Below the pieces are notes generated by a model. It was given only the letters and a program-made list of their open reading frames with translations, was not told the DNA's origin and made no database searches. A stretch of DNA of 64,000 nt from Acanthaster planci (lineage: Eukaryota; Echinodermata; Asteroidea; Valvatida; Acanthasteridae): assembly GCF_001949145.1 (NCBI RefSeq), contig NW_019091386.1:1475986-1539985 (forward strand), in the 5' to 3' direction. Positions 22,860-34,400 of this stretch are shown here, one piece after another. Position 1 is the first letter of the stretch; every line of letters starts with the position of its first letter. The position numbers and the translations under genes are program-made.

Positions 22860-25800
22860 ATGGCCTTTCAGAGGTATATCGAGTTGCCCAACGGAGCCAA
22901 GATGCCCATAGTGGGATTGGGCACTTGGAAGGTAATGACATGAAATGAAGTTAATGAAGACAAAAACGTGAAAATGTACAAACTAAATTCCAGTTTTGTT
23001 CCAGAAAATGTAACTTTTTCTTGACTTCCCATCGACTGCTGGAGTGGAGTCGGGGTGCGCTGCAATAGTGTACTATATTACTCCCCGGCCCCATGTCAGA
23101 TAATTGTAACGTCATGAGCGTGTAATGAAATGGTTCCACTGTGTGGTCCTTATCGGGTGGACATGGTGAAGGGGCGTATCCATGTCCATTCAAAGTATAT
23201 GTACATTTATAGTGAAACATAGAGGGTTGTGGCCCCTCCTTCGAATCATGCTGTGAGCCTGGAGTACCATTGACTTCAATACATGTACTTTTGCATGTTC
23301 TGGATGATAAAAACTAAGGCACCTCCCTGTGCCTTCGTGGTTCCTGTTGTAACCCTATCTGTTTTTGAATCTAGCCACTGAGGTAAATTACTTGTGACAC
23401 AAACTCAGCTTTCTCAATCTAATTTTCCCCATCACGAGGTATATTTTGCAGGACTGTTGCAGTCCTGAGCTCCATTTGTGAGAATTTGTTGATGGCATCA
23501 CTTTAAAAAATCGTTTCCGTGTTGTCTTTTTACTGCAGTCCCAGCCGGGACAGGTAACAGAGGCCGTCAAGGTTGCATTAGAGGTGGGCTACCGCCATCT
23601 GGACTGTGCCTATGTATATGCAAATGAGGCCGAAGTTGGTGCTGGTTTGAAAGCCAAGATTGATGATGGCACAGTGAAACGAGAGGATGTATTTATCACA
23701 AGCAAGGTAAATCTTTGTGAGTTGTTAGATATGGCAATGCATTACATGGTAGCCACAGACCAAAGATCATATAGCACCGCGTAGTGGCGCAAGATGGCGA
23801 ACTTTACCCTGAATACGCATAAAATGTTGTAATCGGATGGGCACCATTTGATCAAGCGATGCGCCTGTGCAATGCACATTAATGCACAGGTGCCGCGGCA
23901 GGCACGTGCACCTGGTGAGCCTGCGCCCAAGCATTACCATAAACTGCGCAGGTGTATCGCTTGCTCAGATGGCGCCCATGGTAATCACACCTTTTAGGCA
24001 GAGTTATCCATCTTGTGCCTTCAGGGCTATACGATCTTTGCCACAGACAGAGCAAAAATGTCAAGACAGGTTCAAATATGCTGTTCGTGTGCACAAATTT
24101 GTGAGGTCGTCATAATTATAATTTTGCTAATGATAATGAAAATTTTGTAATGCACACCGTCTGTGGGAGCCTTTCAAAGGTGCAAGCCTAGATGTAAGGA
24201 AAATTTATACATAGTTAATAGATAAACGTACACAGAGTTCCCGTGAAGACTGGCAAAAGCTTTAGAATAGATTCTTATTTGCTACTTGAATTTGACAGTG
24301 AATGACAACTTTTTGAATTGTCCTCACAACTTCCCAAGCAATGCTTTAGTTTTTGGTTGTCAAATCACTTAACTGTCGGTTAGTTGCCAGCCGAAGTTCT
24401 TTTTTCTCCATTTGCTTCCTTAGCTGTGGAACACGAGGCACCATCCGGATGATGTAGAGGAAGCTTGCCAAGAATCTCTGGACAGTCTCGGAGTTGCATA
24501 CCTGGATCTCTATCTGATGCACTGGCCAATGGCTTTCAAGGTACATCTACTATTACCGTGGTTGACAGTGTTTCCGTTGTACTGTAAATAGGCTAAAAGT
24601 AGTCCAAACGTGCTTCACCCAATTTCATGGCTTATCACAAAGGAACAGTTTTCACCCAGTGTTGTAACAAGTCACTAAATTGGTGACTCGAGTCAAGTCA
24701 TTTGAACATTGTGATTCGAGTCGAGTCATTGGGTCAAGAAGTCGAGTTGAGTCATATTGTGGACTAGATTTGAGTCAGGTACGAGCTCCAGTCAATTAGA
24801 GTCACAGGCAATCGACCTTGCAGGGCATTTTGGTTGAAAACCTGTTCTCGCTGTTCAAATCTTTCATGTGCTCAGCAGCTCAATGAAATTTGACCCAGTA
24901 TGGTAACTGTTTAGCAGTCTGTGCTTTCTTTGTAGTGCTGCATTTCTCTGCTGTAAGCACAGAATATCAAAGCCAAGATATGGGTTCCCAGCCACGGACC
25001 AAATAGCTATATTTCATGGCGGTACTTCAGACTGAACTATATATTGATGTAAGAAAAGGGCATATTAGAGAAAGGGTTGTATTGGTTTTTTTCTCAGAGG
25101 GGAAAAGAAAACTTTCCGAAGGATGAAAATGGAGTAACGATGATAGATGACACAGAGTACACAGACACGTGGGTGGTAAGTTTCCTTCCATGTCCTCCAG
25201 TCCCTCAGATGTAGAAGAGTTACGTCAAATCTTATTGTTGTTTAAGTTGGCACTGTGACCACCAATGCATGACTGTGTCGCACACTTGGACTGAGAGTGC
25301 TGCTGAAGTTTTCTAATTCAAATCGGTCTACATACCATAGGTCAGAGCATTCTGACAGCATCTTTCTGTATGGTCTTTTTTTCTCTTCATTTTTTTCTCA
25401 ACCCAAATTCTGAAGTAATCTTACCACTGGAAGTTCTGCTTGTGAAACAAGATTATAATAACTCTTTAAGATGGATATTTGATTGAAAATTGTTGAAAAT
25501 ACTTGACCATACAAGAATGTATGCAAATTCACCTGACAGTTTGGTACCAAGTTCAATAACAAAGATTTTTTGTTAAGTTTTCTTTTTCTTTGTCCCATCC
25601 CAAGGCCATGGAGCAACTGGTGGCCAAAGGGAAGTGCAAGGCCATCGGCGTGTCCAACTTCAACCTGCAAATGATCAAGGACGTCCAGGCCATCAAGAAG
25701 GTCCCGATAGCCAACAACCAGGTCAGCATTGTAAACATTCAGTAGCACAATGAATACTTGAATGTAAGACTGGGAGATAGGAAGTCACAGATAAATGTAA

Positions 25801-28353
25801 ATGCTGTAGGATATTGTATTAATATTGTATTTGTTTATATCAATTTGAAAAGCTCATGTCATGACTAAAGTGCTGACAAGAATGGCAGTACGATATGGAA
25901 ATTAGGTTGCAGCTTTCATGCTGATATTTGACTAGAATTTTACGTTCCTGTATTCTTACCGGTCTCACAAGAAAATGGCAGACAGTGTTCATGCAATATT
26001 GCATGAGGCACGTTGGCTGGTGATGGTAGAACCAACTAGAAATGAGACCCAGCAGAGCTTGTTCCTTGGTTGTCGGTCAAAGGTAGCTTGTGAAAATCTT
26101 TAGCCAGCAAACTTTCTTTTTTTTTGTCAAACACCCCAACCCGTCAAATATCTCGAGGGATGAGATAAGTTTGCCAAGGATGTCAGACATCTTTAATCAC
26201 AGTTGTACATCTGCTCAAGATGGCATTTTTTAAGATTTCAGAAGCTTGAGAATATCTCTCAAGCTCAGCAAGATTTTTGCTAGGATGGATGTCACATGAA
26301 GGAGTGTAATCTTCCCCACCTCCCTCCTGTGTGCGCACAGATCGAGCTTCATCCTTACCTGGTCCAGGAGGAGCTTGTCCGCTACTGCCTGGACAACAAT
26401 ATCTCAGTCACGGCTTACAGCCCCCTGGGCTCGCCGGATCGTCCCTGGTAAGATATCAGTGTATGCTTTGAGACATCACTCGTACACAGTCAGAGGACAA
26501 TGTGCTGAAGAAACATCATGTCACCTTCCTTCTTCTACTATCCTATGAGCATAATTTTAACCATGGTATTCCAACTAGAGTGCCTATTGAGAAATCGATC
26601 ATCCATTTGGAACGTCTTCACGGTACCGTATGAACTTTGAAAGCTGAAAAAGTGGGCTGTAGCTTATACTAGACAATGGTTTCGTGGAGATGAAAACTGT
26701 AATGTTTTTTTCTTGTCCTTCGCCAGTGTAGTTGTATAACATCTTTATAATCAGCAGTGTTCAAGAACTTGCGTGAACAAGAAAAATTGTTAAGTTCACT
26801 TGAACTCAGTGATTTGAACCCATAAGTCTATGTTTACTAATTCAAATGTGTTGCCATTCAGCCAGTAGCGGGACTGATGTGGTTTATAGAGTCAGTGGGT
26901 TCTGGAAGAGACTTTTTCATCAAGAGCCCCCCACCTGACAATCGCAAAGTTGGATATGTCTTTTTAAGGACGATGTTTTATTGAATAATTCTCGTATGCA
27001 GGGTGAAGGAGACAGATCCTAATCTCATGGCTGACCCGGAGGTGGTGCGCATTGCCGAGGCTAGGGGCAAGACCCCCGCTCAGGTCCTGATTCGCTTCTC
27101 TCTCCAGCGAGGCATCATCTGCATCCCCAAGAGTGTGACGCCGTCCAGAATCAAGCAGAACCTTGAGGTGATCACACCTGCTTTCTAACGGTTCAATTTT
27201 GCGGTGCACGGGTGGCTAGTGGGTAAAGTACCCACCTCTCACCAATCAATTCTTAAAACCTCTGGCCGCGCTCTGTAGTCAAATGTGGGTTATTTAGCCA
27301 CTGCCAAAGGCACCCTTATGGGCCTTTGGCTTAACCAGGATGATTAATGTCTTTATTGTATAACCCCATTTGAACATTATTGTATGAAATATAAATGTTT
27401 TCCAGAGGACCAGAAACTTGAGGTTTTGGACGCTTGCTGGACTTTGAGGAAAGAATGAATGACAAGGAGAGTGCCTTATGTGAAAAAGAGTGCACAATGC
27501 TGTCCTCAACTCAAGGGAGAGTGCATTGATTGCAGTTTATTGATTTACAAGGTGCACTGTTGATTGCCATTAGAATGCAATAACAGTTCCTGGCTTGTTC
27601 TTGTTTCTCCACAGACCCTAGATTTTGAGCTGAGCCCGGCCGATATGAAGGACCTGATGGCCCTCAATAGAAACTACCGAGGCTGTGCCCTGGAATGGTC
27701 AGTTCCCAACAAGCTTCCTACTTGTGATTTTCTGACTGAACTTTCAATTGTTCAGAAATACAAACAAAAAATGTTGAAATTGGATAGATTTCATAGGACT
27801 TGTAAGAGCCTGCTGCTTCTTTTTTTAGATTTAGAACAGCTTCAAGTTGTTCACAGACACATCTCACCAATTCGTGCATTATGCAAGAGTACAGTTTTTC
27901 AATTGGAGTTGTTGTGGGAGGAGTTAATAATCACGGCCGTATAGCTGCCATGGTACTTACGTTTATCTTCAGGCAAACTTGAATTCTCAATACTGATTGG
28001 TCAATCCATGGCAACAAACAGTGTGACATATAACTGTGTTGCATTTTCCATGTCAAACCCTGCGTAACGCGCTGTTCTAACTCCATGCAATGCGCTATTT
28101 TTACTCTAAAAACAAAACTCACAAATGCAAACTGGCACGTTTGTGCACATAAGCTCCTATAATGCTTGAAGATAAATTCATTATCACACTTGCACTCCTG
28201 GAACATAGACACGCTCTGTGTTCCACTCGCACTTATGTGATAACTATTTGTAGTATCAGTCGGTTCAGTTTGTATGTGAATAAGTGCTTGTCTTTGCAAT
28301 TTTTTTTTCACAGGATCAAGCATCGCTATCATCCATTCCCAGTGGCCTCATAA
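22860..28353 (+). CDS. Aldo-keto reductase (AKR1-like), copy 2, nine exons
   Basis: Exons: 22860-22931, 23539-23706, 24424-24540, 25098-25175, 25605-25721, 26341-26447, 27002-27167, 27615-27697, 28314-28353. The exon lengths equal those of copy 1 exactly, and the joined frame is open for 315 aa. D46, Y51, K80 and H113 are kept, as are GVSNF and [10 protein letters not shown]. By hand I count 22 nucleotide differences in 948, and seven amino acid differences: E40V, I112M, G128D, M133T, T135I, I192V and S276T. Four of these fall in residues 112-135, next to the catalytic His and in the stretch that forms loop A of the substrate pocket in AKR structures. Both copies look functional. The promoter-proximal block is shared in part with copy 1. 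Confidence 0.95.
23761..24040. mobile_element. hAT-like MITE with 8 bp target-site duplication
   Basis: The element begins CAAAGATCATATAGC and ends with the reverse complement of CAAAGATCGTATAGC (14 of 15 bases match). It is flanked by CCACAGAC at 23753-23760 and 24041-24048. Eight-base duplications with CA-starting ends fit the hAT superfamily. The matching intron of AKR copy 1 (about 9849-9865) has no insertion, so this element arrived after the duplication. It is 280 bp, GC-rich inside, and has no coding capacity. Confidence 0.9.
24675..24800. repeat. Degenerate GAGTC/GACTC-rich repeat in AKR copy 2 intron 3
   Basis: Irregular units such as actcgagtcaagtca, gattcgagtcgagtca and gtcgagttgagtca recur over about 125 bp. 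Copy 1 has unrelated sequence here, so the repeat arose or inserted after the duplication. Confidence 0.55.
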
Positions 28354-29562
28354 GATGTCTGCGTCAGTCGACAGCATTTGAAGCTTTAGATCAACATGGC
28401 AAATATATGAACATAAACGTTGCATTAATCATTTGTTCAGCAATCCCTAAACTAAAGTTGATTGTTGGAAAATCTACGAGAATGAATTTTTGTTTAGCAA
28501 CTGAATTCATTAGCAGTATTACTTACATCTGTAGGCACTTTTTGGTTTGTTTTGTTTTGTCTTTGGACCGAGTGAGGAATTACTTTCAAAATGTCTTTTA
28601 ATTTCATTCCTCATCCAGAAATTTGCCTTTTATTCCCAGTTTTCCTTGCAGTATGGCCTCAATTTGTACTGATTGTCAGATTGTCGACAAATGTGCATTA
28701 ACTATTGAGGCATTCATCTGTCAGGGTTATCTCTCAGGGTTATTTGCATTCTAACAGTGAACTTGCTTCACGAAAGTGAAATAGCACACAGGTGAACATG
28801 TTTTGTCGTACACCTCATATAGTATTTAATTCACAGAAAGTTGTGTCCATACTTGAACCAAATTCTTGCTTGACCATCATTGATTTTCTTTGATATTTGT
28901 GGATGTAACTGGAGTATTCTGAAGAACTTTTTTTATTACAAAATTGGCTTTGAGAAAGGATGTTTTATTGCAGATTTTGTTTGTCTCAGGTGGAAAATGT
29001 AGACCATAGAATTTAGTTGGAACTATGTGTTACAATTAGTGAATATTACCTTATTTTAATATCTATTACTTTTGAATGATTTCTACCGTGCCATTAGGGT
29101 ATAATTAACACAAAATGAACAGTGAAAGTTTGTTCATTTTGTTTGGTTTTATTATCTAATATCAACTCCGTTTAAAAATAAGGTTTCTACTCTGCCAGAG
29201 TCTGAGGTTAGGATAATGAGTGACTGGATAGTTATGGTGGTCAGTTATCAAATTGAATGTTAAGAAGATCCATGTTCTGTGTGTATTTGTCTCATCATTT
29301 TATTGATTTTTGGATGTTATGGCACCCAGGCTGATGAAAGTTAACCCTTCAAGGTTTCCGAGGCTTTGTGAGATTTCTTGTTAGCATGATTGTTCATAAA
29401 AGTATATCTTCAGCAAGTTTGCCATGCCTGCACCGTCTTATTTAACGTTCATTTCCAAGTCGGTACAATCCTGACAAGTTTGAAAACTGCATTACACTAC
29501 TAAATTACTACACTTGTGCTGCCAAAAGTTTAATTTAAAAAAATCGCAAAACCTGTATGCTG

Positions 29563-31240
29563 GAATCACAATAAGGCACGCCGTGGTTTTTATGTCTGAA
29601 AACTGTTCCTAGAAGACCCCAAATCATGCAATGACTGTGCACAAACCAAATATCACACTATTGACTGTCTAAATACTGTACAGGCAAAGGTATGCCACTG
29701 GGCTGTTTGTTGAACAAGATAAGGGATAAAACTGCTTCATTGCACAAAGTGAGGGGCAGAAAGCATTTATATGCAGGAGCGCAGGATGGGGATGTCAGGA
29801 ACTTTGGACTCTGGTGAGTGGTTTGTAGAGTAAATGGTCAGTGGTGTGACAGTCGAAATGGCAATGGAACAGATTGGGTTGGGAAGATAAAGTGAATACC
29901 TAAAAAACTGATCTTGTGACCGAAATACGGTGCCCATGGAAAGGGGGAAGCTGGTATGTGATTAAACTATGAATGATGGCTTTTGTTTTGTGGCATAATT
30001 TGCATAGATGAATATTCAGCAATAAAACAACAGCCAATGATTACATACGATCTTAAAGACTATTAGTGTGTTGCACCACTACACTGGTGCCAAGCCCTAA
30101 TCATCCATCACTACATCAAGTCCAGGATGTCAAGAAAATACCTAAACAATGACATCTGCACTGGTCCTACTAGTTGAAACTTTTGTCATTTATCCAGGAT
30201 TTGTTTGTCTCTCTTTTTTTTTACAAATAAAGAAAAAACAAACACAGATCACTGGTCATATTTGTACGCAGTCTATTAAGTCCTGCCAATTTGCCATCTT
30301 TTGTAAAACGACCACGTGCAATCAAAACTGACTCGCGCAAAAATGCTGTCAACAAAAAAGAGCAGTTGCAGTTGGCACTAAAAACTAACTGAATGAACGG
30401 GCAAAAAGCTTTTTCATCTGTTCCATTACTTTTTACTGCTTTGACAAATGTGCACATTGGCAGGTGTGACTGATATTCCAACAGAATGGCATTATAGAAA
30501 TTAAAACTGATCACTGAAATACAATGCGAACTCGTCATGATTTTTATGTGGTTTCAACCCCGGGCACAAAACGTTGCAAGTACTTGATCTTACCTCAAAA
30601 TTGAGCGATCCTTTTCAATTGAACCAACTTGATGTAATGCTTTTAAACTGCAATTAATAAGCTTTAGACTCAAACTGAGCTGCAACACACCAACATACAA
30701 TCACAAAGAGTTTTTACAATCCTCGACTTTGTCTCTGTTGTCAACTTCATCTCCGACAGAAAAATCATATACACACCTTTCATGTTCAAACCAAGTTGCA
30801 ACACTCCCATCTCTGGCTTCCTATTATACAGATTGGTACGCCAACAGCAAAATATTGACTCGTATTGAAATGAACTCTTAAGCAAGGGTGAATGTAGAAG
30901 CCCACATTTTCAAAGACCTCCCTCCCCCAGCTAATGCCAGATGGGCCCTTTTGTACCACAGACACCACAAATCTTGAGCATCAATCCATTCAACACGGAA
31001 TGTCCCGGCAGTTGAATACAAAAGTGTGGCCCTGTCAGAATGACTAGGCAAAGGCCAGTGATAAAACAAAAGTCTATGGGGAAAAGCCATCGCCACAAGC
31101 TAGTGGCTTTTATAAGTGCATATCTTATGTCAAGCCACAGCCAAGTAATTCAGACACTACCTGTGTCAGTGTTACACAGTCTAAGACACGCCAGATAATG
31201 CTAGGAAGAGCCATGAGACTACATGTACATGTAAATGTGC
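29563..31240. other. Intergenic region between AKR copy 2 and PRDX3
   Basis: I see no exon, RNA gene or clear repeat. The two genes converge here. Short open frames on both strands have no recognisable family. Confidence 0.5.
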
Positions 31241-31246
31241 TTTATT
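31241..31246 (-). terminator. Candidate PRDX3 poly(A) signal
   Basis: TTTATT on the plus strand reads AATAAA on the minus strand, about 230 nt after the PRDX3 stop codon. No better signal was seen closer to the stop. Confidence 0.5.
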
Positions 31247-31475
31247 AACCAGGGGTCTCTTTGCCAATTTTCAACAAATGCCTTTGAAAACAATAATCTG
31301 GAACAAAATTGGGTATAATGAAGCATGCAGCAGAAATCACAAAACTCAAACTACTGTTTCAGAAAATCTGCCCTACTTATAGTAAAGTTCAAATTTCTTC
31401 TCACAGCTGATAGATCAATGGTTTGGCTGGCTATGGGATCACAAAAGATGTCAGAGCTCCAGACGGTCGTCACGG

Positions 31476-34400
31476 TTACTTGTTGACCTCCTCGAAATAT
31501 GTCTTGGATCCATGGGGGTCGGGCTTGATCTGGGAAAAAAACAATTAAATTTAACTGGCCTGAAGAGCAATGGGCTATGTGGACTCTTTTTCAGAGGCCA
31601 GGAATCAGGGAACGCTTGAGGGACTTGGTTTGCTGGTGTGAATGCAAGAGTGAGATTTACTGAAAACTTTAAGTGTCTGTTTTTTTTAAGAATTCAAAGT
31701 CCCTGTGCTTTGTATGGACCCAAATTCATTGAACTACTTGGCAGCAAATCTAACTTAGCAAATTTATGGTCTTAGCAAAAATAATTGGAAGAGCACCAGT
31801 CACAACACACACATGTACCACAAGTTTTGGCAAGTACACTGTTGTTGCTCAGCAAATATTTTTTTGCTTAGCACATTTCTAGGCTTAGCAACCCCTAATT
31901 CTGGCAAGCTCCACCTTCCCATCTTTTGACAAATTCTGGCAGATGAAAAATTTGCAGGAAATTTTTTTTTTCTGGTCTCTCCTTAACAGCAAATCTCACA
32001 ACTTCCTAATGCAGTTAATGGTGGCGGCATTTAATTACGACCTTTGACCTCTGTGCACGTGCGAATCAAGAGATCCCAATTCGCTCACCGTGGGTGAGTC
32101 TGGTGTCCAGCCCGCCGGGCACACTTCGCCGTGCTTGGCCACAAACTGGAAGGCCTTGACCAGCCGCAGGGTCTCATCCACTGACCGGCCCACGGGGAGG
32201 TCGTTGACGCTGGTGTGGCGCACTATGCCATCTGGGTCTATGATGAACAGCCCTCTGCGGTCAAATCACAGGTGTTGCAAAGGGTAACCAAAGGTTTCAA
32301 AACCTGCAACTTCAGGGAATAAATTTCCCTCCTAAGGAGTGTCAACATCTTGCTTCCTACCGATTGCCACATGTATCTGCAGTTCGGACTTCAACTTTTC
32401 ATGGCGTGCACAGTATTTCAAAGATATTTGGATCAACACACGTGAATGAACATACGCACACTGCACTAAAGCACACCTGACGGTGTTGGATATGCAGCTA
32501 TAATTTTCCTACACAGAGGGCGTCCAATGAGAGAGGTCTATCGAGTAATATCAGTGACCACATACAAACTGATCGGGCCAAGGGACTTCACTCTAAATTC
32601 CAAAACTTCACACCATAAGGGTTTAACTGAATGTTGATGACACGATGCTGGTGCAATTGCTTTCACTACTTCAAATACAACTACAAATTTGTCAATGCAA
32701 AGTGTTTGTCAATACCTCAATGCCACTCCTTCCTCGTACAGAAGCACGCCATAGTCCTTGGAGATTTCTTTCTTGAAGTCGCTCAGGAGAGGGATGTTCA
32801 TTGGACCGAGCCCTCCTTCCTGTGACAACAGAGAAGCATAATGAGCAAGTTTAGCATTCCAACATTGCATGCATAAACTGAAGTGTTCAAGATCATTAAC
32901 GGGCACGAAGTGGGCCCTATCAGCACTACTTTACGGCAACTCACACACGCTGTGCGTGTTTAAGATTTGTGCAACATCGGGTTCTGTTTTCTGTTTTCAA
33001 ACGGCCTTGCATTTTTAGATATCGAACCAGTTTGTACGGTTGGTGTGATACTGTGGCCCAACTTTGACCCATTGTGTGTCTACTAACAATACAACTATGT
33101 GAATGTAATTAAGTCACTATAGGTTCTCACATGCCTAGCAAATCTAATCAATGCACACATACTTCAAATGACCCTTTGACAAAGGCATTCGTTCCTCATT
33201 ATTAATCTGTGTTCCTAGTGACCAGACTCACAGCTTCCAGTACACAAATTGGAAAGTATTTATAAACGAGAAATCTTCTGTTTACAGACACATCTCTAGC
33301 TTTGGGCATCAAGGGGCCTACAGTACCAACAGGGGGCAGCATATCACAAGAATGATAGATAATTTCAGTGCTTGTGATTTCAGCTGATAGGGGCCAGCTG
33401 CTCGCTAGAGGGGGAACCTGGCCCCTCCAGCTCCCCCTTGGGCCATGGGCATGTTTTGCCCAAGGTCTAGGCCTAAGAAACTAGGGCTGTGCTGAATATC
33501 CGAATAAGCGAATATTTGATCGATTGTTTAATATCTTAAAATTGTCTTTCGAATTTGAATATTCAAATGCAAAATTCATGAAAAGGAAAGGAAAAATAGC
33601 ACTATGGAGGCTTGTTTCAAGCAGATTCAAATGAAAAGTGTCAGAAATCTTACAATGATTTAAGAAGTAACTTATTCTTTAAACAATTTAAAAGGAATAG
33701 AAATTTTCAACAGGGCAAGTTTTGTTCATCTCTTAAATCTTGCTAAATCACGGTTGGAGATACTCCTAGAGAAGCTATTATATTGATCATAATGTACAAT
33801 GCAATGTGTGCTATTGCAACTGATTTTGTGTATGGTTTGTTCATCAACAGTCTGCCAGCCGGTGGGACCGAATACTCAGATATTCGATCAAATTGAAGGT
33901 CGAATATTCAAATAGTGAATTATTCGAATTGACTCAGCCCTATCAGAAAAGTCTCCAAAAATTAGCAAGAAGTCACTGGGAACTTTGGACACTCTCGGAC
34001 ATTTAACAGGATAACATCTTTGCAAAGTTTTCTCAAGCATTGTTACAGCCTGGACTCTCTAAGACCAAGACCTTTAGTCTGAATTCAGATCACAAGCTAG
34101 TCAAATGAATTACAACCAAACCGTTGTCATTGTTAACACTGTAACTTGTGATGGGCCTTGTAACTGGTCATGTAACGGCCTTGACTAAAATGCCTCCAAC
34201 AAGATCAGAAATTTCACAAACCCGGCATGTTCTTTTTGAGCCAATGCAAAAAAGACTTCAAACATGTGCACCCCGTATTAATAGGGTCATTTTCTTGCGA
34301 GAAAAGAATTTGGACAAGTAATAGAACATAATATATTGTACATCAAAGCACATGAACAGAAAACTTCGTGCAGTCCACGTCTTCACTACAATCAGAAAAA

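Larger units (their letters stand above)
22382..29562. repeat. Segmental duplication, unit 2 (AKR copy 2)
   Basis: This aligns with unit 1 from taaaagagctcct to tatgctg, including sequence upstream of the first exon (ccgttgggc, the accatgctgt block and ggatattgcgaggag). It lacks about 1.6 kb equivalent to 7180-8790. It has its own insertions: the hAT-like element at 23761-24040 and GAGTC-rich sequence near 24680-24800. Confidence 0.85.
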
